The notes: generated by a model not told the origin, from the sequence alone. Shown: positions 27,626 to 36,377, counted from the first letter of the stretch. The stretch: DNA of 64,000 bases from JAPOXR01 sp965214695 (GCA_965214695.1 OZ243967.1:1-64000); one strand, 5' to 3'. Translations and numbers: made by a program.

Positions 27626-28027
27626 ATGAATATCTCCACCGCCTCTAGAGCTGCCGGCCTTCCCGTGAAGACGGTCCGCTACTACGCCGATATCGGGCTG
27701 GTTTCGGCTTCGTCCCGGACGGATTCGGGATACAGGACCTATGACGACGGCGCGGTGCGCAAGCTCGTATTCGTCCGCCGGGCGCGGGAGTTCGGGTTCT
27801 CCATCGGGGAATGCCGGGAGTTGCTTAGCCTCTACGAGGACCAGCGCCGGTCCAGCGCCGACGTGAAGCGCATTGCGGCGAAGCGAATGGAGGAGATCGC
27901 GGAGAAGCAGCGCGAGCTGCAATCGCTGCATGACGAACTCGCCCACCTGGTCGAGGCCTGCCGGGGCGACGACCAGCCGGACTGCCCGATCATCGAAAGT
28001 CTGGGCAATCGGTGCGGAGGTCATTGA
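27626..28027 (+). CDS. cueR: Copper-responsive MerR regulator CueR
   Basis: This 133-residue regulator has the MerR helix-turn-helix (MNISTASRAAGLPVKTVRYY, then GYRTYDDGAVRKLVFVRRA), a dimerisation coiled coil (about residues 78-110) and the CueR metal loop CRGDDQPDCP. That loop gives two cysteines separated by seven residues, as in Cu(I)/Ag(I) sensors. It should activate the divergent copper promoter when copper binds. The ATG at 27626 lies 16 bases after the dyad, so it may also repress itself. Confidence 0.92.
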   Translation: MNISTASRAAGLPVKTVRYYADIGLVSASSRTDSGYRTYDDGAVRKLVFVRRAREFGFSIGECRELLSLYEDQRRSSADVKRIAAKRMEEIAEKQRELQSLHDELAHLVEACRGDDQPDCPIIESLGNRCGGH

Positions 28028-28229
28028 GGGCCTTCCGGTCGAGACCGAGGTGGCGGTAGAGCTTGTCCGCGATGATCAGGACGACGCCCGGATTGAGCGC
28101 GATGAGCGCGGTGGGGACGTGGCCTGTCAGGCCCTCGATGACGATGCGGATCTGCTACACGTCGGTTTCGACATTGTGGAACGGCACGAAGCAGTAACTC
28201 GGGTTGTCGGCGAGGGACTGTGCGGTCAT
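27990..28229 (-). pseudogene. Unrecognised short ORF with an in-frame amber codon
   Basis: An ATG at 28229 has GGAGAG six bases upstream and reads MTAQSLADNPSYCFVPFHN for about 24 codons, then meets TAG at 28155-28157. The same frame continues sensibly through IRIVIEGLTGHVPTALIALN, LIIADKLYRHLGLDRKALND, and stops at 27990, overlapping the cueR end antisense. The continuity of protein-like text across the TAG suggests a recently broken gene. I do not recognise the family. Confidence 0.4.
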
Positions 28230-28291
28230 GGAACTCTCCTTCGGGCCACCGCCCGCCCGGCAATGCATAGGGTGGGCGATTCTCTGCGGAC

Positions 28292-28525
28292 TCAAGCAGT
28301 GGGTGACCACCGGTCGAGGATGCGCTCCATCGCATTGGGGTTCGGCGCGAATGTCCGGGCGCCGAAGGAGCCGATCTCGACGGCGCACCCCGTGCGCTAC
28401 AGCGAGTCCATGTCGGTGTCCGCCGGCCCCTCGATCGCGGTCCGGTCGGCGCCCACCAGGCGGCGGCGCGTGATCCGGCAGCCGTTGGCGAGCGCGTGCG
28501 TTGCTGCAACGAACAATTCACACAT
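28292..28525 (-). pseudogene. Unrecognised short ORF with an in-frame amber codon
   Basis: An ATG at 28525 reads MCELFVAATHALANGCRITR and continues to DTDMDSL, where a TAG interrupts. In the same frame RTGCAVEIGSFGARTFAPNP and ERILDRW follow before a TGA at 28292. It lies 62 bases upstream of a second ORF with the same kind of lesion. I cannot assign a family. No strong ribosome-binding site is visible. Confidence 0.3.
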
Positions 28526-28699
28526 ACATTTGTATGCAACACCGTCCGACGAGGCCCTGGACTGCCGAAAGGGTGCATAGAGCGGTGGCAGCTGGCCCGT
28601 TGCTCACACCGCGGCAGCAGGTCGTCGGAGATTCCTTGACATTTCCCGCCGGGGAATTGAAAGGCCACCCCTTGCCGTCACGCTGAAAGAGTCAAGGAC

Positions 28700-30478
28700 A
28701 TGCATCCCTATCGAACCCATACATGCGCGCAACTCGGCCGGGAGGATGTTGGCAGCCAGGTGAGGCTGGCCGGATGGGTGCACCGGATCCGGGATCATGG
28801 CGGCGTGTTGTTCGTCGATCTCCGTGATCATTACGGGGTCACGCAAATCCTCGCCGACTCGGATAGCGGCGTCTTCGAAGAATTCGAGAAACTGCGCGCC
28901 GAGTCGGTTATCAGGATCGACGGCAAGGTGCGGATGCGGGAGCCGGAACTGGTCAACAGGAAGCTGTCGACCGGGGAGGTCGAGGTTTTTGTTCTCGACC
29001 TCGAAATCCTCGGCTCGACCGAGGAGTTGCCTCTCCAGGTATTCGGTGACCAGGAATATCCGGAGGAGACGCGCCTCAAATACCGGTTTCTCGATCTCCG
29101 TCGCCCGGTGATGCACGAGCGAATGATGCTTCGCTCGCAGGTCATTGCGCGGCTGCGCCAGCTGATGACCGAGCACGGGTTTACCGAGTTCCAGACCCCG
29201 ATCCTGACGGCGTCCTCGCCAGAGGGGGCCAGGGATTTCCTGGTTCCGTCACGGCTGCATAATGGCAATTTTTACGCGCTGCCGCAGGCACCCCAGCAAT
29301 TCAAGCAGTTCATCATGATCGCCGGCTTCGATCGATATTTCCAGATCGCCCCGTGTTTTCGTGACGAGGACCCGCGCGCCGACCGGTCGCCCGGCGAATT
29401 CTACCAGCTCGATGTCGAGCTCGCATTTGCCACGCAGGAGGACGTGTTTTCGGTCATCGAACCGGTCATGCGCGATGTATTTCGGCAGTTCGGTGCCGAA
29501 AGGGCCATCGCCGACAGCTTCCCGAGGATAAGTTTCGCAGACACCATGCTCCTCTACGGGACCGACAAGCCGGATTTGCGCAACCCGATCAGGATGCAGC
29601 AGGTCTCGGAGCATTTCCGCGGCTCGGGCTTCCGCATCTTTGCATCGCTGCTCGAGGATGGCGGCAATGAAGTCCGGGCCATACCGGCCCCGGGCGGCGG
29701 AAGCCGCCGGTTCTGCGACCGCATGAACGTGTTTGCCCAGCGACAGGGACTTCCCGGGATGGGATACATCCTGTGGCGCACCACCGATGGTCAGCTGGAA
29801 GGGGCGGGTCCGTTGGCCAGCAATATCGGCCCCGAACGTACCGAGGCAATCCGCCGGCAGCTGGGGCTGGACAGCGGAGATGCGGCGTTCTTTCTCGGCG
29901 GCAGGCCGTCATCCTTCGAGGCGGTGGCGGCCCGGGCCCGCGACGAGGTTGCGTCGCAGCTTGGACTGATCGACCGGGACCGGTTCGAATTCTGCTGGAT
30001 CACCGATTTTCCGATGTACGAGCGGGATGAGGAAACCGGGGAGCTGGATTTTTCCCACAACCCGTTTTCGATGCCACAGGGCGGGCTTGCTGCCCTGGAT
30101 GCGCCCGATCCTCTCACCATTGCCGGATACCAATACGACCTGGTCTGCAACGGCGTCGAACTGTCATCCGGTGCGGTTCGAAACCATGATTTGGACACGC
30201 TCTACAAGGCGTTTGCCATCGTCGGCCGCGACAGGGGTTATGTCGACAGCAATTTCGGCGGCATGGTCAATGCGCTTCGGTTCGGCGCACCTCCGCATGC
30301 CGGCATCGCGCCCGGAATCGAACGGATCGTCATGCTGCTGGCCGGAGTCGAGAACATCAGGGAGGTCACCATGTTTCCGCTCAACCAGCGGGCCGAGGAT
30401 CTCATGCTCGGAGCGCCGGCACCGCCCACCAACGAGGCGCTGCGGGATCTTGGCCTGCGGCTGATCGAGAAGTCGTAG
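28700..30478 (+). CDS. aspS: Aspartyl-tRNA synthetase
   Basis: This 592-residue class II synthetase charges tRNA with aspartate. The N-terminal OB anticodon-binding domain is residues 1-105 (SQVRLAGWVHRIRDHGGVLF). Class II motifs follow: PEETRLKYRFLDLRRP, the RADRSPGEFYQLDVE region, and motif 3 APGIERIVMLL near the end. A GAD insertion domain (about residues 290-415) gives the bacterial length. Alphaproteobacterial AspRS is often non-discriminating and also makes Asp-tRNA(Asn); the sequence alone does not settle this here. Confidence 0.97.
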   Translation: MHPYRTHTCAQLGREDVGSQVRLAGWVHRIRDHGGVLFVDLRDHYGVTQILADSDSGVFEEFEKLRAESVIRIDGKVRMREPELVNRKLSTGEVEVFVLDLEILGSTEELPLQVFGDQEYPEETRLKYRFLDLRRPVMHERMMLRSQVIARLRQLMTEHGFTEFQTPILTASSPEGARDFLVPSRLHNGNFYALPQAPQQFKQFIMIAGFDRYFQIAPCFRDEDPRADRSPGEFYQLDVELAFATQEDVFSVIEPVMRDVFRQFGAERAIADSFPRISFADTMLLYGTDKPDLRNPIRMQQVSEHFRGSGFRIFASLLEDGGNEVRAIPAPGGGSRRFCDRMNVFAQRQGLPGMGYILWRTTDGQLEGAGPLASNIGPERTEAIRRQLGLDSGDAAFFLGGRPSSFEAVAARARDEVASQLGLIDRDRFEFCWITDFPMYERDEETGELDFSHNPFSMPQGGLAALDAPDPLTIAGYQYDLVCNGVELSSGAVRNHDLDTLYKAFAIVGRDRGYVDSNFGGMVNALRFGAPPHAGIAPGIERIVMLLAGVENIREVTMFPLNQRAEDLMLGAPAPPTNEALRDLGLRLIEKS

Positions 30479-30787
30479 CGCCAGCCATTGCCTGAAAGGG
30501 CCGGCCACGCTGATCAGACGCCCGAAACAGCGGGTCATCAACGAACCTGGATTCGGCACAAGATGTCACCAATGCAGCAACCTCGCGGGGAGGCTGCTCG
30601 TCGAAGTCCCGACCTCCCGGATTGCAGCCAGCCTGTTGCGGCAATGCGGTGCAAATCGCCCCGCCCTTGATGACGGTCCCGCGAAAGTCTACCTGCCCTG
30701 TTGGTGCTCCGGAATGGCCGGAGGGCGAACTGGTCGTCCGGAAGGCACAGCGCCCCGGAGTGATGCCGGTTCTTGCGGAGGTGGCAT
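30479..30787. other. Intergenic region between aspS and the DMT exporter
   Basis: I find no gene. A minor hairpin, CTCCGG / CCGGAG with a five-base loop at 30707-30723, is the only structure noticed. Promoters for the downstream genes may lie here. Confidence 0.5.
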
Positions 30788-31684
30788 GTGATAATCCGTG
30801 ACAGGTTGTTTCCGGCCTCTGTCGCCCTGGTCGCTGCGGTGCTTTGGGGGCTGTGGTGGATCCCGATCCGCTATCTCAACGATATCGGCCTTCCAGGGTC
30901 GGTGGCCGGGTTTGCCATCAATCTGGGCGCCTTGCCATTCATCCTGCTTCTCGTTCTTTTCGGCAGGAGAGGGTGGGGCCTGCCGATGCGGGGGGCAATC
31001 GGGGCGGTGCTGGCCGGCTTGGCCATTACCACCTATGCCACGGCGCTGGCCTACACGGATGTGGTTCGGGTTGTGCTGCTATTCTACCTTGCCCCCGCCT
31101 GGAGCACGCTGATCGAGTGCGTGTTCATGGGGCGGCGCTGGTCCTGGCAGAGCGTGATCGCCATATCCATGTCGCTATTCGGGATGATGCTGATCCTTGG
31201 TGGCGGTCTTTCACCGCACGAGGTTGGTGCCGGCGAGATCATGGCCATCATGTCGGGGCTGGCCTGGTCGGTGGGAGCGGCCCTGTTGTTTTCGACAGGA
31301 AAATTCGAGACGGGGCCGGCGGCGCTGGTTGCGATCGTGGTCGCCGTTGTCGCCAGCGCCGTGGCCATGCTGGTCGAATTCGGGTTCGATTTTCCGGTCT
31401 CCGTGGTCGAGGTGAGTGAATTGACGGCTCCGGTGGTACTGCTGTCGGGCGGGCTCTACTTCGCGCCAATGATTGTCCTGACGCTCTGGAGCGCCCGGCT
31501 GTTGCCGCCGGCCCTGCTGAGCTTCCTGCTGTCAGCCGAGATCATCTCGGGTGTCGGGTCGAGTGCAGCCCTGCTGGATGAACATTTCGGCCTCGTCGAA
31601 CTGGCGGGAACCATCTGCATTGCCGGCGCCGCGGTGATCGAGTTCCTCCTGCCTGGCAGGAACAGGAAGCAGGAAGCCCAGTAG
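30788..31684 (+). CDS. DMT-superfamily (EamA-type) transporter
   Basis: This 298-residue inner-membrane protein has ten hydrophobic segments in two EamA repeats (first repeat with AAVLWGLWWIPIRYLND, second from about residue 150 with SGLAWSVGAALLFSTGKF). EamA carriers mostly export or import small metabolites such as amino acids. I chose the GTG at 30788 with GGAGG six bases upstream over the TTG at 30773. A hairpin follows the stop. The substrate is unknown. Confidence 0.85.
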   Translation: MIIRDRLFPASVALVAAVLWGLWWIPIRYLNDIGLPGSVAGFAINLGALPFILLLVLFGRRGWGLPMRGAIGAVLAGLAITTYATALAYTDVVRVVLLFYLAPAWSTLIECVFMGRRWSWQSVIAISMSLFGMMLILGGGLSPHEVGAGEIMAIMSGLAWSVGAALLFSTGKFETGPAALVAIVVAVVASAVAMLVEFGFDFPVSVVEVSELTAPVVLLSGGLYFAPMIVLTLWSARLLPPALLSFLLSAEIISGVGSSAALLDEHFGLVELAGTICIAGAAVIEFLLPGRNRKQEAQ

Positions 31685-31701
31685 GCCATCGGCCTGGGCC
31701 C

Positions 31702-31747
31702 ACCTCCCGGCCCGCCAGCCAGGGCATGCGTAATCTGGCCGGGAGGT
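31702..31747 (+). terminator. Stem-loop after the DMT gene
   Basis: ACCTCCCGGCC (31702-31712) pairs perfectly with GGCCGGGAGGT (31737-31747) across a 24-base loop. No T run follows, so it is at best a Rho-assisted terminator. Confidence 0.4.
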
Positions 31748-31937
31748 CGCAGACGCGGGTCGCGTCGGCGCCAAGTCAGTGAACGTCCCGGCGCCTTCCC
31801 GCACCTGGACGGGACATTGCCGGTCAGGTCCGGCGAACTGCAATCTCCGGTATTGACACAGCGCGGGCCGGAATGTCTGTTGGGCTGGCGAGCCAGGTGA
31901 CGATGAGGCTGGTCAGGCCAGGATTCGGGAGGGGCCA

Positions 31938-33077
31938 ATGACGATAGCGGTTGAGCATCCGGCAGGTGACATCGCCCGTGGCTGGAGTCCTGATCCGCGA
32001 CGGTCGATGTCCCTCAATGCGGCCGCCTATTGCGATCAGCACTGGTATGATTTGGAGCAGAGGCAGGTCTTTGCCAGGAGTTGGCAGTGGATATGCCATG
32101 TCGAAAAGCTGTCGGAGCCTGGATCGTACGTCACCGACATGGTCGGCGGGAATCCGGTCTGCGTGGTTCGGGCGGGCGATGGCCGATTGCGGGCCTTCTA
32201 CAATGTCTGCAAGCACCGGGCGCATGAATTGCTGGCCGGGGAGGGGCAGACCACCAGGATACTCTGCCCGTACCATGCATGGGTCTATGATCTTGGCGGC
32301 CAGTTGCTGCGGGCACCGCATTCCGAAGGGCTGGAGCAGTTCAGGGTCGAGGACATTGCCCTTGACCAAATCCAGGTCGAGGAGTTTGGCGGGTTCGTCT
32401 ATGTCAATCTCGATCCCGATGCGCGGGCGCTGGCAGAGCAGACCGTCGACCTGGCCGACGAAATCGACCACTGGGCACCGGATGTCGGCAGGCTGACCTT
32501 TGCCCACCGGCTTGTCTACGACATCAATTCGAACTGGAAGAATGTCGTGGACAATTTCCTGGAGTGCTATCACTGCCCGGGCGCCCACAAGGATTTTTGC
32601 ACGCTGGTCGACATGGATACCTACCGTGTGGAGACCCATGGCATCTGGTCGAGCCACATGGCAGAGGCTGGCAGGAACGCCAACTCGGCCTATTCGACCG
32701 ATGGAGCTACGGTCAGGGATCACGCCGTGTGGTGGCTGTGGCCGAATACCTGCCTCATGCGCTACCCAGGACGCGGCAACTTCATCGTCATGCACATCAT
32801 CCCCGCCGGAGTTGAGCGAACGCTGGAGACCTATGATTTCTACTTCGAGACCGCCGAGCCGGACGAGGCCGAACGCGAGGCAATTCGCTATATCGACGAG
32901 GTCCTACAGCTCGAGGATATCGCCTTGGTCGAAAGCGTGCAGCGTGGCATGAAAACCCCGGCATTTCGCCAGGGACGCATCATCCATGACCCGAAGGGGT
33001 CGGGCATGTCGGAGCATGCCGTCCACCACTTTCACGGCCTGGTGCTTGATGCCTATGGCGGGCGCGTGCCATCGTGA
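31938..33077 (+). CDS. Rieske-type ring-hydroxylating oxygenase, alpha subunit
   Basis: This 379-residue oxygenase has a Rieske [2Fe-2S] domain with CKHRAHELL and CPYHAWVYDLGG (about residues 92-125). Its mononuclear-iron catalytic domain contains NFLECYHCPGAH (residues about 206-217), providing the two His ligands. Proteins of this subgroup include aromatic oxygenases and quaternary-amine demethylases such as glycine betaine or stachydrine monooxygenases. The substrate here is not readable. It overlaps the next SDR gene (GTGA), and no ferredoxin or reductase gene is adjacent. Confidence 0.85.
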   Translation: MTIAVEHPAGDIARGWSPDPRRSMSLNAAAYCDQHWYDLEQRQVFARSWQWICHVEKLSEPGSYVTDMVGGNPVCVVRAGDGRLRAFYNVCKHRAHELLAGEGQTTRILCPYHAWVYDLGGQLLRAPHSEGLEQFRVEDIALDQIQVEEFGGFVYVNLDPDARALAEQTVDLADEIDHWAPDVGRLTFAHRLVYDINSNWKNVVDNFLECYHCPGAHKDFCTLVDMDTYRVETHGIWSSHMAEAGRNANSAYSTDGATVRDHAVWWLWPNTCLMRYPGRGNFIVMHIIPAGVERTLETYDFYFETAEPDEAEREAIRYIDEVLQLEDIALVESVQRGMKTPAFRQGRIIHDPKGSGMSEHAVHHFHGLVLDAYGGRVPS

Positions 33078-33820
33078 CCGGAAGGCTGGAAGGCAGGACT
33101 GCCATCATCACCGGTGGCTGCGGCGGGATCGGCGACGCCATCTGCCGGCGGTTTGCCGAAGAGGGTGCAATTCCGTGGGCGGCCGACATCGTGGAAAAGG
33201 CAGGTCGGGAGTATCGCCACCTCGATGTCACCTGCGAAGACTCCGTCGCTGCCCTGTTCAGCCAGGCCGAACGGGAGTTGGGTAGGCTCGACATCCTGGT
33301 CAACGCCGCCGGCATTGAAATCGAGAAGACGGTCGAACACACCTCGCTGGCGGAATGGGAGCGGATCTTTGCCGTCAATGTCACCGGCATGTTCCTGGTG
33401 TCGAAGGCGGCGCTGCCGCTGCTGCGCAAGTCGCCGGCGCCGTCGATCATCAATTTCGGCTCCTATGACGGGTTCATGGCCGATCCCGAACTGGCCGCCT
33501 ATTGCGCCACCAAGGGGGCGGTTCATGCGCTGACCAGGGCGATGGCCTGCGATCATGGCCCCGAAGGAATTCGGGTGAATGCCGTATGTCCGGGTTACGT
33601 GGATACACCGATGCTGCAGAGCTTCTTTGGCGAGCGAGGCGATGCTGAATCGCTCAGGCAGGAGATCAGGGACATTCACCCGATCCGCAGAATCGGAACC
33701 CCGGATGACATCGCCGGCCTGGTCCTGTTCCTGGCATCCGACGAGGCACGCTATGCGTCCGGCCAGCTCTGGGTGATGGATGGAGGGCTGACGGCCCAGG
33801 TCCAGCAGATGCGCCTGTAG
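33074..33820 (+). CDS. Short-chain dehydrogenase (SDR), Rieske-linked
   Basis: This 248-residue classical SDR has TGGCGGIGDAICRRF for cofactor binding (residues about 11-25), NAAG near 78 and the catalytic Tyr/Lys in YCATKGAVHAL. The usual catalytic Ser region reads NFGSYDG. The GTG start lies inside the oxygenase stop codon. With the oxygenase and a second SDR it forms a three-gene unit, consistent with dehydrogenating a diol, alcohol or hydroxylated product. Confidence 0.85.
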   Translation: MTGRLEGRTAIITGGCGGIGDAICRRFAEEGAIPWAADIVEKAGREYRHLDVTCEDSVAALFSQAERELGRLDILVNAAGIEIEKTVEHTSLAEWERIFAVNVTGMFLVSKAALPLLRKSPAPSIINFGSYDGFMADPELAAYCATKGAVHALTRAMACDHGPEGIRVNAVCPGYVDTPMLQSFFGERGDAESLRQEIRDIHPIRRIGTPDDIAGLVLFLASDEARYASGQLWVMDGGLTAQVQQMRL

Positions 33821-33869
33821 TCGGAATGTGCAGTGACAATCGGGCCTCGAAACGGGAGTACGGGGAAGA

Positions 33870-34622
33870 ATGACCAGGAGAGTTGCAGTCGTCACCGGCG
33901 CCAGCCGTGGCATCGGACGGGCCATCGCCGAATTGCTCGCTGACCGTGGCTGGCTGGTCGTTGGTTGCAGCCGGGGAGGCAGGCCCCGAGGGCTCGATTC
34001 ATCCATCCAGTGGATGGCCGCCGATATTGCCGATGCGGAGGCAGCCCGCCAACTGGCCGGATTTGCCGCCAGTGCCGGAGGCGACGTTGGCGTGCTGGTC
34101 AACAATGCCGGCATCCAGATCGAAAAGACGGTGACGGAATCGACCGACGAGGATTGGGAGGCACTGATCGGGACCAATTGCCGGGGCGTGTTCAATTGCT
34201 GCCGGGCCTTCATCCCGGTCATGCAGCGGGCCGGGGGAGGTTCGATCGTCAATATAGGTTCGATATCCGGCATGGCATCCGATCCATCCATGGCACTTTA
34301 CAACGCCTCGAAGGGATTCGTGCACGCGCTGACCCGGTCGATTGCCGTCGACCACGGGCCGGAAATCAGGTGCAATGCCGTCTGTCCGGGATGGATCATG
34401 ACCGACATGGTCGAGGCCGCCTTCTCCCTGGCGCAGGATGCGGAGGCAGTGGCCGGAGATGCCAGATCCCGCCACCCGGCCGGACGCTTTGGCAAGCCAG
34501 GCGATGTCGCCCGGGCAGTGGCGTGGCTGATCGCAGCGGAGTCGGAATTCGTCACCGGCCAGTGTATCTCCGTCGACGGCGGATTGCTGGCCGCATCCCC
34601 GATCCGCACCGATCTCTGCTGA
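33870..34622 (+). CDS. Short-chain dehydrogenase (SDR), second copy
   Basis: This 250-residue classical SDR has TGASRGIGRAIAELLAD (residues about 9-25), NNAGIQIEKT, catalytic Ser in NIGSISGMA and Tyr/Lys in YNASKGFVHAL. It is 49 bases after the first SDR. The two share the unusual NAAGIEIEKTV / NNAGIQIEKTV segment, which suggests an old duplication. GGGGAAG precedes the ATG. Its role in the oxygenase pathway is inferred from position. Confidence 0.85.
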   Translation: MTRRVAVVTGASRGIGRAIAELLADRGWLVVGCSRGGRPRGLDSSIQWMAADIADAEAARQLAGFAASAGGDVGVLVNNAGIQIEKTVTESTDEDWEALIGTNCRGVFNCCRAFIPVMQRAGGGSIVNIGSISGMASDPSMALYNASKGFVHALTRSIAVDHGPEIRCNAVCPGWIMTDMVEAAFSLAQDAEAVAGDARSRHPAGRFGKPGDVARAVAWLIAAESEFVTGQCISVDGGLLAASPIRTDLC

Positions 34623-34913
34623 TTGCCAAACCCGACAAGGGCGCCGACGAGATTTCGCCCGGCATGCGTGGCTTGTCGGTATGCCGGCACAATGCCGCAA
34701 GCATTTCGTTGCGTGCCGAGTTTCCCGGTATCTTCATGTATCTGGCCCCAGGAATTCCGGCTCGACTGACAATTCGAACAAGACAACGAGACCTTCAACC
34801 TGGGCTGTATCTCCGTTCAGCATGGCGAGTCTTGCCATGGGTTGGTGCTATTGGCCCGGTGCCCTGCGAGAGGCGGCGAATAGGTTCAGGGTGACTGACC
34901 TGACAAATATGTC

Positions 34914-34948
34914 ATAACATAGTATTGCAAAACGGATATACTTGTTAT
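34914..34948. promoter_or_regulatory. AT-rich dyad upstream of the mobile mystery pair
   Basis: ATAACA-T-AGTAT (34914-34925) and ATACT-TGTTAT (34938-34948) form an imperfect inverted repeat around a good -10-like TATACT (34937-34942). Flanking CTGACCT (34895-34901) and AGGTCAG (34949-34955) form a second symmetric pair. The layout fits autoregulation by the HTH protein encoded 48 bases downstream. Confidence 0.5.
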
Positions 34949-34995
34949 AGGTCAGTATTACATTCTTCTCATCATGCATAACCAGGGGTCTGCAA

Positions 34996-35457
34996 ATGTC
35001 CGTCTCAACTGCAAAACAGCGCCAGGCAGAAGACAAGATCAATCAAGCCGGTCGAGCGGCAACGGCCCTCGCAAAACCGTTTGGCGGCTGGATTTCGACC
35101 TTCCAGGAAGCCATCGGCATGAATGCACCCGCTCTTGCCGAACTGTTGGGTGTGTCCCGCAACAGCGTCTACAGCTCCATCCGGAACGAACGGGCCGGAA
35201 CAATTTCGTTGAACCAACTCGAAAGGATGGGCGAGGCGATGGGCGGCAAGCTCGTCTACGCGATCATCCCGCGCCAGGGCACGGCGGAAGACATCGTCAT
35301 GACCCAGGCTCGCAGGAAAGCCAAACACATCATCCGGCGCACCCGGGCGCAAATGGCCCTGGAAGGGCAGATCGAGGGCCTGCGCAGCCAGGACGAGATG
35401 GTCGAGGATCTGGCAAGCGATTTCGCCCGCGAGATGCCGAGGGACTTCTGGAAGTGA
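34996..35457 (+). CDS. Mobile mystery protein A, HTH antitoxin-like regulator
   Basis: This 153-residue protein has an Xre-type helix-turn-helix (APALAELLGVSRNSVYSSIR, about residues 44-63) followed by helical and charged segments. This architecture matches 'mobile mystery protein A', always found next to a Fic-domain partner. The pair is regarded as a toxin-antitoxin-like module on mobile DNA. Its TGA overlaps the GTG of the Fic gene (GTGA). An AT-rich dyad upstream is a likely self-operator. I did not find an exact (S/T)xxxE(G/N) Fic-inhibitory motif in it. Confidence 0.82.
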   Translation: MSVSTAKQRQAEDKINQAGRAATALAKPFGGWISTFQEAIGMNAPALAELLGVSRNSVYSSIRNERAGTISLNQLERMGEAMGGKLVYAIIPRQGTAEDIVMTQARRKAKHIIRRTRAQMALEGQIEGLRSQDEMVEDLASDFAREMPRDFWK

Positions 35458-36065
35458 CGCTCGAGTTGCAGGAGCCCGATGGAGCGACACCTCTCACGCC
35501 CGACGAACTGCTCGGCATCAGGGCCAGGCACATCTCGACGCGCGGCGAGTTGAACGAGTTGGAAGGCGAGAACATCATCGAGGGGCTGACATGGCTGGAC
35601 CGACGACCCAGCAACTTTGACGTCCTGACCGACCACGCATCACGAGAAACACACAAGCGCCTGTTCGGCAGAGTCTGGAATTGGGCGGGCGTCTACCGCC
35701 TGACCGGGAAGAACATCGGTGTGCTGGCCTGGCAGATCTCGACCGAGATGCGCAGCTGCCTCGACGATGCCCGATACTGGCGCAGCAACGGCAGCTACGA
35801 GCCGCTGGAAGCCACCGCACGCTTCCACCACAAATTGGTGTGGGTTCATCCATTCGCCAACGGCAACGGACGCTGGGCGAGGATCATGGCAGAGTCATAC
35901 CTGGCCACGATGGACCCTGGCGCCGCCCTCGATTGGTCCGGCAACGGGACACTCGCCTCAGGAAATGATCACCGCACCCGATACATCGCGGCGTTGCGGG
36001 CGGCAGATGGTTTCGAGTTCGGTCCATTGGTCAGGTTTGTGGAGGAGATCGCAGGCAAGACATGA
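35454..36065 (+). CDS. Mobile mystery protein B, Fic/DOC-domain protein
   Basis: This 203-residue protein carries a Fic domain. The catalytic loop HPFANGNGRWAR is at residues 132-143; His132 and Arg143 of the consensus HxFx(D/E)GNGRxxR are present. The acid that normally holds Mg2+ is Asn136. Fic proteins usually transfer AMP or other phosphate groups to targets, so this substitution may change the reaction or weaken it. An N-terminal ELNELEGEN stretch resembles, without matching, the Fic inhibitory motif. The GTG start was chosen for its overlap with the partner gene. Confidence 0.85.
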   Translation: MTLELQEPDGATPLTPDELLGIRARHISTRGELNELEGENIIEGLTWLDRRPSNFDVLTDHASRETHKRLFGRVWNWAGVYRLTGKNIGVLAWQISTEMRSCLDDARYWRSNGSYEPLEATARFHHKLVWVHPFANGNGRWARIMAESYLATMDPGAALDWSGNGTLASGNDHRTRYIAALRAADGFEFGPLVRFVEEIAGKT

Positions 36066-36377
36066 CAGAAGCTGGCGGCATGACGCTGCCTTCGCCGGCA
36101 GGCGGTTCCTGGCCTGTCCGGAAAACATGTTGCAGTACTCCGCGTCCAGGTCAGGAGCGGCATCAACCCCTGCCGCCCGTACTGGCAATCGACGCGGGTG
36201 TTGCTTTGTTGACGAACATGGCCGGTTCGGGTTCCAACGGATCCAGAGTATGGTTGAAACGCCGCGCTTTGCGGCATAATCGCGCAGGACCAGGCCGGGA
36301 TGGCGATGGCGGTGTATTTGCTGCCTCTTGGAGGCAGGTCAGCGCCAGGGCCGGCCAACAGACCTGAAAGGACCGAC
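36066..36377. other. Gap between the Fic module and the nitroreductase
   Basis: No supported gene or strong repeat is seen. This is the likely right-hand boundary of the mobile-mystery insertion, but I could not find flanking direct repeats by eye. Confidence 0.45.

Noticed and set aside
26869..27639. 256-residue version of the cytochrome c gene
   Set aside because: The upstream 116 codons are unlike any signal or domain; MSLRRVSILLVLAAALG at 27291 is a proper signal anchor.
28021..28668. 215-codon minus-strand frame between cueR and aspS
   Set aside because: Arg/Pro/Ser-rich text typical of a non-coding frame; the other frames with amber breaks look more protein-like.
36062..36367. 101-codon plus-strand frame after the Fic gene
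   Set aside because: No family features, no ribosome-binding site and low-quality composition.
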